From contig WTBR01000026.1 in NCBI GenBank assembly GCA_013138975.1, positions 1-64,000 of the forward strand: a DNA stretch of 64,000 nt, given 5' to 3'. The notes below the pieces were generated by a model, which saw only the letters and a program-made list of their open reading frames with translations, searched no databases and was not told the DNA's origin. The position numbers were made by a program, and so were the translations under genes. Numbering within the stretch: position 1 is the first letter of the stretch; each line of letters begins with the position of its first letter. Positions 52,483 through 59,696 of the stretch are shown piece after piece. This DNA comes from Bacteroidales bacterium. Lineage in GTDB: Bacteria > Bacteroidota > Bacteroidia > Bacteroidales > UBA12077.

Positions 52483-53445
52483 TTAATCCATACTTTGTTT
52501 AATGCTATCTGCAATTATACGCATAGTTACAAATTCATCAGGACTTAGGTCATTGAAAAAATACGGGATAGGATTTACTGCCTTGCCTTTTATATGTATT
52601 TCATAGTGAAGGTGATTTCCAGAAGATAATCCCGAATTTCCAACATATCCAATTATATCACCACGTTTTACTTTTTGATTTTGCTTTACATTAAATGCTG
52701 ATAAATGACCATAAAGGCTTAAGTATCCAAATCCATGTTTGATCTCAATAACTCTTCCAAAGGTAGTTGATCGACGAACAGATGATACTTTTCCATCTGC
52801 AGTAGCATAAATTTCAGAACCTTTGGGGCAAATGAAATCCAGACCTTCATGTGGTCGGTAAATATTTAGAATTGGATGATGTCGCATTCCAAATCCTGAT
52901 CCGGTTCTAAGTAGATCTTTATTTTCTACAGGTTGTATTGCAGGTGTATGTAATAATTCTTTTTGTTTTGAAAAAGCAAGTTTTTCAAGGTCAGCCAGTG
53001 ATTTTTCTTCAATTTTCATTTTCTCTGATAAATTATCAATTCTTTGAGCAGTGTTAATTACCAGATTCTTATTTTTTAAATTTTTATAATTTGAATATTT
53101 ATTTGACCCACCAGTTCCACCGTTTCTTATTTGCAAGGGATTAACATCAAAAATTGCTCTATAGATATTTTCGTCTCGTTCTTCAATTAAATCAAATTCA
53201 TTACTTATCTCTAATATTTTGTTATTTAATCTATGATATACTTCAATAAGTTCTTTATTTTCTCTTCTTAACGCTTTTTCTTCAGGTGTATCATAAATAT
53301 TAAGAAAAATTGCAAAGTACCCAACTGACAATATTATGCTTGCAATAAAAAAGATTAGGATCATTTTTATAATTGTGCTTTGCGATTGCTTAATTTCTAT
53401 ATATTCGAGCGTTTCCGGAGAGAACTTATATTTTGTCTTAGTCAT
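52483..53445 (-). CDS. M23-family peptidoglycan endopeptidase (membrane-anchored)
   Basis: The 320-residue protein has one helix (about 26-49), a coiled-coil region (about 55-150), then a C-terminal LytM/M23 domain. The zinc motifs are GFGMRHHPI...RPHEGLDF (HxxxD) and GNHLHYEI (HxH), with the SLYGHLS loop, all intact. It should cleave peptide cross-links in the wall. It is divergent from the BlaI/M56-M23 operon and shares its 113-bp control region, so the same repressor may govern it. Confidence 0.92.
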   Translation of the reverse strand: MTKTKYKFSPETLEYIEIKQSQSTIIKMILIFFIASIILSVGYFAIFLNIYDTPEEKALRRENKELIEVYHRLNNKILEISNEFDLIEERDENIYRAIFDVNPLQIRNGGTGGSNKYSNYKNLKNKNLVINTAQRIDNLSEKMKIEEKSLADLEKLAFSKQKELLHTPAIQPVENKDLLRTGSGFGMRHHPILNIYRPHEGLDFICPKGSEIYATADGKVSSVRRSTTFGRVIEIKHGFGYLSLYGHLSAFNVKQNQKVKRGDIIGYVGNSGLSSGNHLHYEIHIKGKAVNPIPYFFNDLSPDEFVTMRIIADSIKQSMD

Positions 53446-53479
53446 AGTGGTTAAATTTTTTGTAAATATAATTAAAAAA

Positions 53480-53554
53480 ATAGTTGTGCGACTATAATAA
53501 TAGTTATGTAATTATGAAAATAGTTTCAATACTAAAAAAATAGTTGTAGATTTG
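53480..53554. promoter_or_regulatory. BlaI-type operators and promoter, divergent region
   Basis: ATAGTTGTGCGACTAT (53480-53495) is a near-perfect inverted repeat. The half-site AATAGTT recurs four times across 53479-53545. TAGATTTG (53547-53554) matches TAnnTTTG exactly and ends 4 bp before the blaI-like ATG. Expected initiation about 5-7 bp downstream would fall at or near the ATG, predicting a leaderless or nearly leaderless mRNA. Confidence 0.5.
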
Positions 53555-53558
53555 CGTC

Positions 53559-53936
53559 ATGAAAGAATTAACCAAAGCTGAAGAACAAGTAATGCAATAT
53601 CTCTGGGAGATTAAAAAAGGTTTCCTAAAAGATATTGTTGATCAATTCCCTGAACCTAAACCTGCATATACTACTATATCGACAGTAGTTCGTGTGTTGG
53701 TAAACAAAGGGTTTATTAAATTTAAAACTTACGGAAAGTCAAATGAATATCATCCTAAAGTAAGTAAAATAGAATATACAAAAGTATTTTTTATGGGGAT
53801 TACAAAAAGCTTTTTTAATAACTCGGCAAGCAAACTGGTTTCGTTTTTTACAGCAGAAAATGATTTAAGTTTAACAGAGTTAGAGCAACTAAAAAAGCAG
53901 GTTGAAGAGCAAATTGAGTTAAAGAAAAAAAGCTAA
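53559..53936 (+). CDS. BlaI/MecI/CopY-family winged-helix repressor
   Basis: The 125-residue protein opens LTKAEEQVMQYLWEIKKGFLKDIV and has the family core PAYTTISTVVRVLVNKGFIKF, then a helical C-terminal dimerisation part. In the family the partner M56 protease cleaves or triggers cleavage of the repressor to release transcription. The partner gene starts 7 bp downstream. It is likely to repress its own operon and perhaps the divergent M23 gene. Confidence 0.93.
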   Translation: MKELTKAEEQVMQYLWEIKKGFLKDIVDQFPEPKPAYTTISTVVRVLVNKGFIKFKTYGKSNEYHPKVSKIEYTKVFFMGITKSFFNNSASKLVSFFTAENDLSLTELEQLKKQVEEQIELKKKS

Positions 53937-53942
53937 ATAAAT

Positions 53943-55280
53943 ATGAATCAATTTTTTATATACATTATTGAATCTGCCGTTTCGGTGTCTTTGTTTTTTT
54001 TGTTTTATGAATTATTTCTGAAACGAGATACTTGGTTTCGGTTTAATAGATATTTTTTATTAGCTGGATTGATTTTTTCTTTAATACTTCCATTTCTTGA
54101 TTTTTCAGCATCAAGTATTGTGGTTAATTCTCAGAATCAATTTGAATTTAATGAGTACATGAATATTGGTTCAACGGTAAGTTCATTTGAAGAACAAACC
54201 GTAGGTGCCATATCAAATCCCAATTACATACTATTGTTTTACTTATTTGTGGGAAGTTTATTTTTTGTAAGATTTATATATCAATTATTAAAAATTTTAA
54301 AAACTGTAAGTGTCAATGAGATAGTAACTTATAAAAATAAAAAATTAGTATTATTGAATAACAACAGTTCTCCATTTTCATTTTTTAATTATATTTTTAT
54401 TAATAAAGATGATTATGGTTCGATCGGTTCAAATGAACTATTGTTGCATGAAATTACACATGCCCGACAAAAGCATTCGTTTGATGTTATTCTTCTTGAA
54501 TTATTACTTGTTCTTCAGTGGTTTAATCCTTTCATTTATCGGTACAGATTAGCATTTAAAGAAGTTCATGAATATTTGGCCGACCGAGGTGTTTTAATTG
54601 CCAATAACGATAAAATTGGCTATCAGAAACTAATCCTCGACCAAATAGAAAAGAGCTTTCATGTGAATCTTGCCAGCCAGTTTAATTATTCATTAACTAA
54701 AAACAGAATAAAAATGATGACAAGAATAAATTCAGGAAAACTAGCTAAGTTTAAAACTTTGTTAGTATTACCATTAGTTGCAATATTATTAATGGCGTTT
54801 ACGATTGATTTTTCAATGGAACGCGTTATTGACAAAACTCAAATTCAAGCTCAAATAAAGCCCAAAGATAATTCAACACCTTCAATTTTCCCTGTTAAAA
54901 AAGTTGATGGTTGGAGAATCGCTTCGAGTTATGGAATGCGAATGCATCCAATTTACAAAAAAGAAATGATGCATAATGGAGTTGATATTGTAGCTCCTAA
55001 AGGCACACCTGTTTTTGCAGCTGCCGATGGTATGGTGCGAAAAGTTAAAGCGGATTTTGTACAAGGGAAAAGTTATGGTAGGTATATTGTCATTGATCAC
55101 GAAGGCGGATATTCTACACTTTATGCTCAGCTATCGAAATATAATACGAAAGAAGGTACTGAAGTAAAGCGGGGTGATGTTATTGGATACCTTGGAACTT
55201 CAGGTATATCAACTGCTCCTCATTTACATTACGAAGTAAAGAAAAATGGTGAATATGTAAATCCAGAAGATTTCTTCTAG
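53943..55280 (+). CDS. BlaR1-like M56 membrane protease fused to an M23 endopeptidase
   Basis: The 445-residue protein has BlaR1/MecR1-type helices (about 5-25, 35-52, 95-115, 275-293) and the cytosolic gluzincin motif LLHEITHARQ (His169, Glu170, His173). After the last helix it carries a periplasmic M23 domain with HNGVDIV (His344, Asp348) and HLHYE (His427, His429), all zinc ligands intact. Classical BlaR1 has a beta-lactam-binding domain at this place. The fusion suggests that a wall hydrolase or wall fragment-binding domain acts as sensor. It forms an operon with the repressor gene. Confidence 0.9.
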   Translation: MNQFFIYIIESAVSVSLFFLFYELFLKRDTWFRFNRYFLLAGLIFSLILPFLDFSASSIVVNSQNQFEFNEYMNIGSTVSSFEEQTVGAISNPNYILLFYLFVGSLFFVRFIYQLLKILKTVSVNEIVTYKNKKLVLLNNNSSPFSFFNYIFINKDDYGSIGSNELLLHEITHARQKHSFDVILLELLLVLQWFNPFIYRYRLAFKEVHEYLADRGVLIANNDKIGYQKLILDQIEKSFHVNLASQFNYSLTKNRIKMMTRINSGKLAKFKTLLVLPLVAILLMAFTIDFSMERVIDKTQIQAQIKPKDNSTPSIFPVKKVDGWRIASSYGMRMHPIYKKEMMHNGVDIVAPKGTPVFAAADGMVRKVKADFVQGKSYGRYIVIDHEGGYSTLYAQLSKYNTKEGTEVKRGDVIGYLGTSGISTAPHLHYEVKKNGEYVNPEDFF

Positions 55281-55484
55281 AAAGCACTATAATGTATTAT
55301 CCACTAAGCCTATTAAATTAAAAAACCACCTAGCCGCTAGAGCGGCTTGGTGGATACTATCAAATATTTTATTTTTGTAATTAGAATATATTTTCGGAAT
55401 ACCTGTACCGATTCATTATAAATATTAAATAGCCGATTAATTACAAAAACCGCCAAGCCGCTCCAGCGGCTAGGCGGTTTATTT
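55227..55484 (+). repeat. Left ~260-bp direct repeat flanking the HNH/NB-ARC/TPR gene
   Basis: It runs from the last 18 codons of the M56-M23 gene through two family D hairpins (about 55326-55353 and 55446-55480). By eye it is about 80-85 percent identical to 58675-58938, including TCTTCTAGAAAGCAC, TGGATACTATCA, TTTTCGGAATA and TTCATTATAAATATTAAATAG. Between here and 55658 there is only AT-rich leader sequence. Confidence 0.88.
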
Positions 55485-55658
55485 TCCGAAGCGCTCGCTG
55501 ATTTGAAAAGTAGCCATAACTAAGTCGTTTGATTGTTTTATAAATTATTAGTAGATTACAAATCGATAAACCAAAAGACATAAATGCTTCTGGCTTTCGT
55601 CTTGAATGATTAATTTTAAGGATTTTACTATTATATTTTATAAAAGACATATCTACTA

Positions 55659-58478
55659 ATGGCACGAAAAACACCTACACAAGTTACAATTAAAAGACTT
55701 TTTGCATTATCAGGTAATACCTGTGCCTTCCAGAATTGTAAAAATAAATTGGTTGAAGATGAGACCATTCTTGGAGAAGTTTGTCATATTGAGTCGGCGA
55801 ATAATGCTGCGAGACACAATCCTAAAGCCACTGATGATGAGCTTCGTAGCTTTGAAAATCTTATTTTAATGTGTGGAGAACACCATAAAATAATTGATGC
55901 TAACGAAACAGAATATCCTACTACACGGATAAAACAATGGAAAAAAGAACATGAGGAAAAATATTCGAATGGTGAATATTCTATTTCTGATGATAATGTT
56001 GATAAAATTTTAGATAAGATTGAAAATCAATATAATTTAAATCAAAAAGCTGAAAAATTTAATGTTAATATAATTTATAACGAAGCAGTAGACAGTATTC
56101 AAGTTGAACAAGCTCAACAAAAAGAAGCTAGTTTTGAAAATATTCCGGAAACTATTTTTGAAAATAAACTCAAGAATGATAGAAAACCTTCAAGATTATT
56201 TACGGGACGAAAAGACAAATTACTAGAAATAGAAAATGCTTTTAACCAAAACGAAATAACTACCTTAACAGGAATAGGTGGTATTGGCAAAACAGAATTA
56301 ATATTAAAATTTATTGACAGTTTTCAGAAAGATAGAAAGGAAAAAGTTACCTGGCAGGATTTTATCGAAAGCACTAATTTTGATAATTTTATCGTAGCAT
56401 CGGGTTTTGGAATAATAATACAAAGCAATAAAACTGAAAGAGAAAAATTTAGTGCATTTATCGATAAAATTAACGAACACCAAAGAATTATTATTTGGGA
56501 TAATTTTCATGATAATACCGATAATACTTTCTGCGATTTTCTTGATTTTGCAAACGGTAGATTAACAAAATCGAAGATCATTATTATTAGCCGAACGAAC
56601 GAAAAAACTAGTCTGTTAAAAAATATTAAACTTACCGATTTTAAAGAAAGTTTTTTATACGCTAAAGCACTCAAAGACGATAGATACCCGGATTCTGAAT
56701 TAAGGGACGAAGAAATAAAAAGTATTTGTAAGTATGTAAAAGGTCATCCTCTTGCGATTGAATTAAGCTTGAATTTATGTCAATCAATGTCGGTTGAAAA
56801 AGTAATTGGTAAATTATCAGAACATAAAAAAGGAATAGACGAATTAAGCCAAAGGCTTTTCGAAGACATACTTGATCAGGAAAGCACAAGCCAGGCTGAA
56901 AAAGAGTTGCTATATCAATTTTCTATATTTAAAGAAGGTATATTGGAAGAAGCTGTTGAAGTAATCTTTGGAGATAAATGTTTTTTTGGAACACTGCCAT
57001 TATTAAAGGATAAATATTTAATTGAGTATGAACAAAAACATTATGTTACCCACCCGCTAATACGTGAATTTTGTTACCAGAAATTAGAAAATAAAAAAGA
57101 ATTACATGCAAAGGCCTCAGCATATTTTATTATTAAACGATGCGATAAATTAGATACTTTGCACGAAGAACGTATTTTTTATCATTTACGGGGAGCCGAA
57201 AAATATAATGAAATAGCGCAAACAATAGAAAAATACGGTAGAGACTTCATTAAGCAGGCATTTTTTGATTTACTGCAAGAAATGATTGCCTGCGTAAACG
57301 AAAAAATGATGTCATTACCTCTGCATGACATACTTCTGGGTGATATTTGTGATATAAAAGGAGAATGGGACAATGCTTTAAAATATTTTGAAAAAGCAAA
57401 AGATAATATAATAGATGAAGAATTTGCTGTTGAAGGATTATTAAAATATGGAGATATTTATAGAAAACGGGGGAATAATGAAAGGGCTTTAGGAATTTTT
57501 CAAGAAGCTAAAAAAATATCAAAAGAAAAAGATTTTCAAAAATATATTGCCTGGTCGTATAATAATATAGCTATTATAAAAGAAGAATTTGGAAAATCGA
57601 ATGAAACATTAGAATTATATAAAGAAGCGCTTGAAATAAGCCGGAAACTTAATATAAAGGAGGATATAGCATCTTTATACAATAATATTGGTGTTCTTTA
57701 TAACACAAAAGAATTCGGTGAATTTAATGTAAAAAGGGCATTAGAATATCATGAAAAAAGTTTAAAAATTAGTATGGAAATTGGCGATAAATTCCATATA
57801 GCAAACTCTTATAATAATATAGGTAACATTTATTATTTAAAAGAATTTAAGAATTATAATTTAAATAGAGCATTAGAATATCATGAAAAAAGTTTGAAAA
57901 TTAAATTGGATATTGGGGATAAACCTGGTATTGCATATGCTTATAATAATATAGGTAACATTTATTATTTAAAAGAATTTAAGAATTATAATTTAAATAG
58001 AGCATTAGAATATCATGAAAAAAGTTTAAAAATTAGATTGGAAATAGGTGATAAACCGGGTATAGCAAACTCTTATTGGAATATTGGTTATAGTAAATCC
58101 CTTTTAAAAGAATATGAGATAGCATTTGTTAATATGTTTAAAGCATATGCTCTTAATAAGCAATTACAAGGAAAACATTCTTTAATATTTAAGAAAAATA
58201 ATATTAATTTCCTAAGAAAGGATTTAGGAAAAGATATTTTTATAAAATATGCAAACTTAGCCATAGAAAAATTAGAGCCGGAGTTTCAAAAGGAAATTGA
58301 ATTATCTGAGTTTTTAAATGAGCCGGCTACTGTGGAAAAAAAACCTGAAAGAAACGAAATTATAAAAGTTAAATATTCAGATGGTCATGAAGAAATAGGA
58401 AAATATAAAAAATTTAAAAATGATATTGAAAGTGGTAAATGTAAAATATCGACAGATGAAGAAACTGAAAAGGATTGA
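55659..58478 (+). CDS. HNH / NB-ARC / TPR protein, STAND-type (NLR-like)
   Basis: The 939-residue protein has three domains. The N-terminal HNH has CAFQNC, CHIESANN (His43), ENLILMC (Asn67) and GEHHKIID (His75/76), with catalytic residues present. The NB-ARC NTPase has FTGRKDKLLEIENAF, P-loop GIGGIGKT (205-212), Walker B IIIWDN (about 277-282) and GHPLA (362-366). TPRs cover about 560-840; two successive 44-residue units around 715-805 are almost identical. This is the plan of a bacterial NLR-type immune receptor with a nuclease effector, but antiphage activity is inference. The 132-bp internal duplication suggests a recently evolving sensor. It lies between direct repeats, implying acquisition. 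Confidence 0.88.
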   Translation: MARKTPTQVTIKRLFALSGNTCAFQNCKNKLVEDETILGEVCHIESANNAARHNPKATDDELRSFENLILMCGEHHKIIDANETEYPTTRIKQWKKEHEEKYSNGEYSISDDNVDKILDKIENQYNLNQKAEKFNVNIIYNEAVDSIQVEQAQQKEASFENIPETIFENKLKNDRKPSRLFTGRKDKLLEIENAFNQNEITTLTGIGGIGKTELILKFIDSFQKDRKEKVTWQDFIESTNFDNFIVASGFGIIIQSNKTEREKFSAFIDKINEHQRIIIWDNFHDNTDNTFCDFLDFANGRLTKSKIIIISRTNEKTSLLKNIKLTDFKESFLYAKALKDDRYPDSELRDEEIKSICKYVKGHPLAIELSLNLCQSMSVEKVIGKLSEHKKGIDELSQRLFEDILDQESTSQAEKELLYQFSIFKEGILEEAVEVIFGDKCFFGTLPLLKDKYLIEYEQKHYVTHPLIREFCYQKLENKKELHAKASAYFIIKRCDKLDTLHEERIFYHLRGAEKYNEIAQTIEKYGRDFIKQAFFDLLQEMIACVNEKMMSLPLHDILLGDICDIKGEWDNALKYFEKAKDNIIDEEFAVEGLLKYGDIYRKRGNNERALGIFQEAKKISKEKDFQKYIAWSYNNIAIIKEEFGKSNETLELYKEALEISRKLNIKEDIASLYNNIGVLYNTKEFGEFNVKRALEYHEKSLKISMEIGDKFHIANSYNNIGNIYYLKEFKNYNLNRALEYHEKSLKIKLDIGDKPGIAYAYNNIGNIYYLKEFKNYNLNRALEYHEKSLKIRLEIGDKPGIANSYWNIGYSKSLLKEYEIAFVNMFKAYALNKQLQGKHSLIFKKNNINFLRKDLGKDIFIKYANLAIEKLEPEFQKEIELSEFLNEPATVEKKPERNEIIKVKYSDGHEEIGKYKKFKNDIESGKCKISTDEETEKD
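57805..58035 (+). repeat. Near-identical 132-bp tandem duplication encoding TPR units
   Basis: The stretch from ATAATAATATAGGTAACATT to CATGAAAAAAGTTT occurs at about 57811 and again at 57943, offset by 132 bp (44 codons). Each encodes YNNIGNIYYLKEFKNYNLNR and then ALEYHEKSLKI. The near absence of synonymous change indicates a recent duplication or gene conversion. Confidence 0.9.
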
Positions 58479-58568
58479 CGATTCGATATTATAAATATTA
58501 AATTCTAAAGTAAGCTGTTTCAAAAACCACTACAAAAAATTAATAATTCACCAAGCTTATTAATTACA

Positions 58569-58599
58569 AAACCACCAAGCCGCTAGAGCGGCTAGGTGG
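58569..58599. repeat. Family D palindromic hairpin downstream of the NLR-like gene
   Basis: AACCACCAAGCCGCT-AG-AGCGGCTAGGTGG is a long hairpin with one A:A mismatch. It is followed at about 58617-58672 by a family B repeat piece (AATTTAGCATAAGAGAAG, TTATTAGCTCAT). Confidence 0.9.
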
Positions 58600-58674
58600 A
58601 TACTATCAAATAATGTGAGTCCGACTTTTTAATTTAGCATAAGAGAAGTTTTATTAGCTCATATTCAACATTCG

Positions 58675-58728
58675 TATTATGAAGTAAAGAAAAAGGGTGA
58701 GTTTGTAAATTCGGAAGATTTCTTCTAG
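58675..58728 (+). pseudogene. Detached 3' end of an M56-M23-type gene
   Basis: Seventeen codons and a stop read YYEVKKKGEFVNSEDFF, against HYEVKKNGEYVNPEDFF at the end of the intact gene at 55280. No start or upstream part exists. It forms the left end of the right-hand direct repeat. Confidence 0.85.
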
Positions 58729-58938
58729 AAAGCACAAAAATTTATTATCTACTAAGCTTATTAATTTAAAAAACCACCTAGCCGCTCTAGCGGCTTGGTG
58801 GATACTATCAGATATTTTTATTGGACACTAATGAAATAGTATTTATTTTCGGAATATCTGTAACGATTCATTATAAATATTAAATAGCCGATTAATTTTA
58901 AAAACCGCCAAGCCGCTCCAGCGGCTAGGCGGTTTATT
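58675..58938 (+). repeat. Right ~260-bp direct repeat flanking the HNH/NB-ARC/TPR gene
   Basis: This is the homologue of 55227-55484, with the gene 3' end, two family D hairpins (58772-58801 and 58901-58935) and the same linkers. The 559-bp gap to the next gene is otherwise AT-rich. ACGATT...AATCGT near 58981-59002 is a small inverted repeat before the DUF4252 gene. Confidence 0.88.
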
Positions 58939-59037
58939 GTTAATTGTCAGGTTTTTTCTATAAAAATAACAATAGACTGTAACGATTCAAATTTTTAATC
59001 GTCTTTAGAATAAGTATAACAATTAAAGACAAAAATT

Positions 59038-59502
59038 ATGAAAAGAATAGTTACAGTTTTAGTGATTTTAACAATTGCAATATCTAATATATTTGCACAA
59101 GAAAGCTTAAGAGATGTTGTTAAAGATTATCAAAATAATAATAGTGAATTTACCTTGGTTATTCCAAGTTTCTTAATAAAAATGGGTGCTGCCTTTGGCG
59201 ATTTGGATGAAGAGGAAAAGGAAATGCTTAGTCAGATTCATGATATGAAAATTGTTATTAGTGAAAGCCAATTTCAAAAAAGTGATTTTACTTTACTTGA
59301 AGATGGAATTAAATCTGGAAATTTTCAGGAAGTAATGACAATAAATGATGGAGGCGAAAAAGTAAGAATGATTATGAATAAAAAATCTGATCGAAAATCA
59401 GAAATGCTTATGCTTGTTGAAAGTTATAATGAAAATGTTTTAATGCTCTTCGACTTTCATGGAGAGCCAGATTTTAAGAAATTGTTAAGTTTAGCAGATT
59501 AA
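59038..59502 (+). CDS. DUF4252-family exported protein
   Basis: The 154-residue protein has a Sec signal (cleavage near IFAQ). The mature part matches the DUF4252 pattern common in Bacteroidota (FTLVIPSFLIKMGAAF...LLEDGIKSGNFQEVMTINDGGEKVRMIMNKK...MLVESYNENVLMLFDFHG). Function unknown; many occur near ECF sigma factor genes, but none is next to this one. It is monocistronic with a terminator. Confidence 0.85.
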   Translation: MKRIVTVLVILTIAISNIFAQESLRDVVKDYQNNNSEFTLVIPSFLIKMGAAFGDLDEEEKEMLSQIHDMKIVISESQFQKSDFTLLEDGIKSGNFQEVMTINDGGEKVRMIMNKKSDRKSEMLMLVESYNENVLMLFDFHGEPDFKKLLSLAD

Positions 59503-59521
59503 AATAATATTGGATATATAG

Positions 59522-59556
59522 AAGCCTCAACAAATTATTGTTGGGGCTTTTTTGGT
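59522..59556 (+). terminator. Rho-independent terminator after DUF4252 gene
   Basis: AAGCCTCAACAA pairs with TTGTTGGGGCTT (one wobble), followed by six T. Confidence 0.9.
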
Positions 59557-59696
59557 TTAAACAAATAACTAATAAAAGTTGTTATCTTAAAATGTTTAAC
59601 CAACTGCAATTATATGTTGATTTGAAATTATAAATCAACAGATTTAGTATTTAATGTTGATTTTGTACTAATTTCTTTATAAATTGTTAGTTTATA

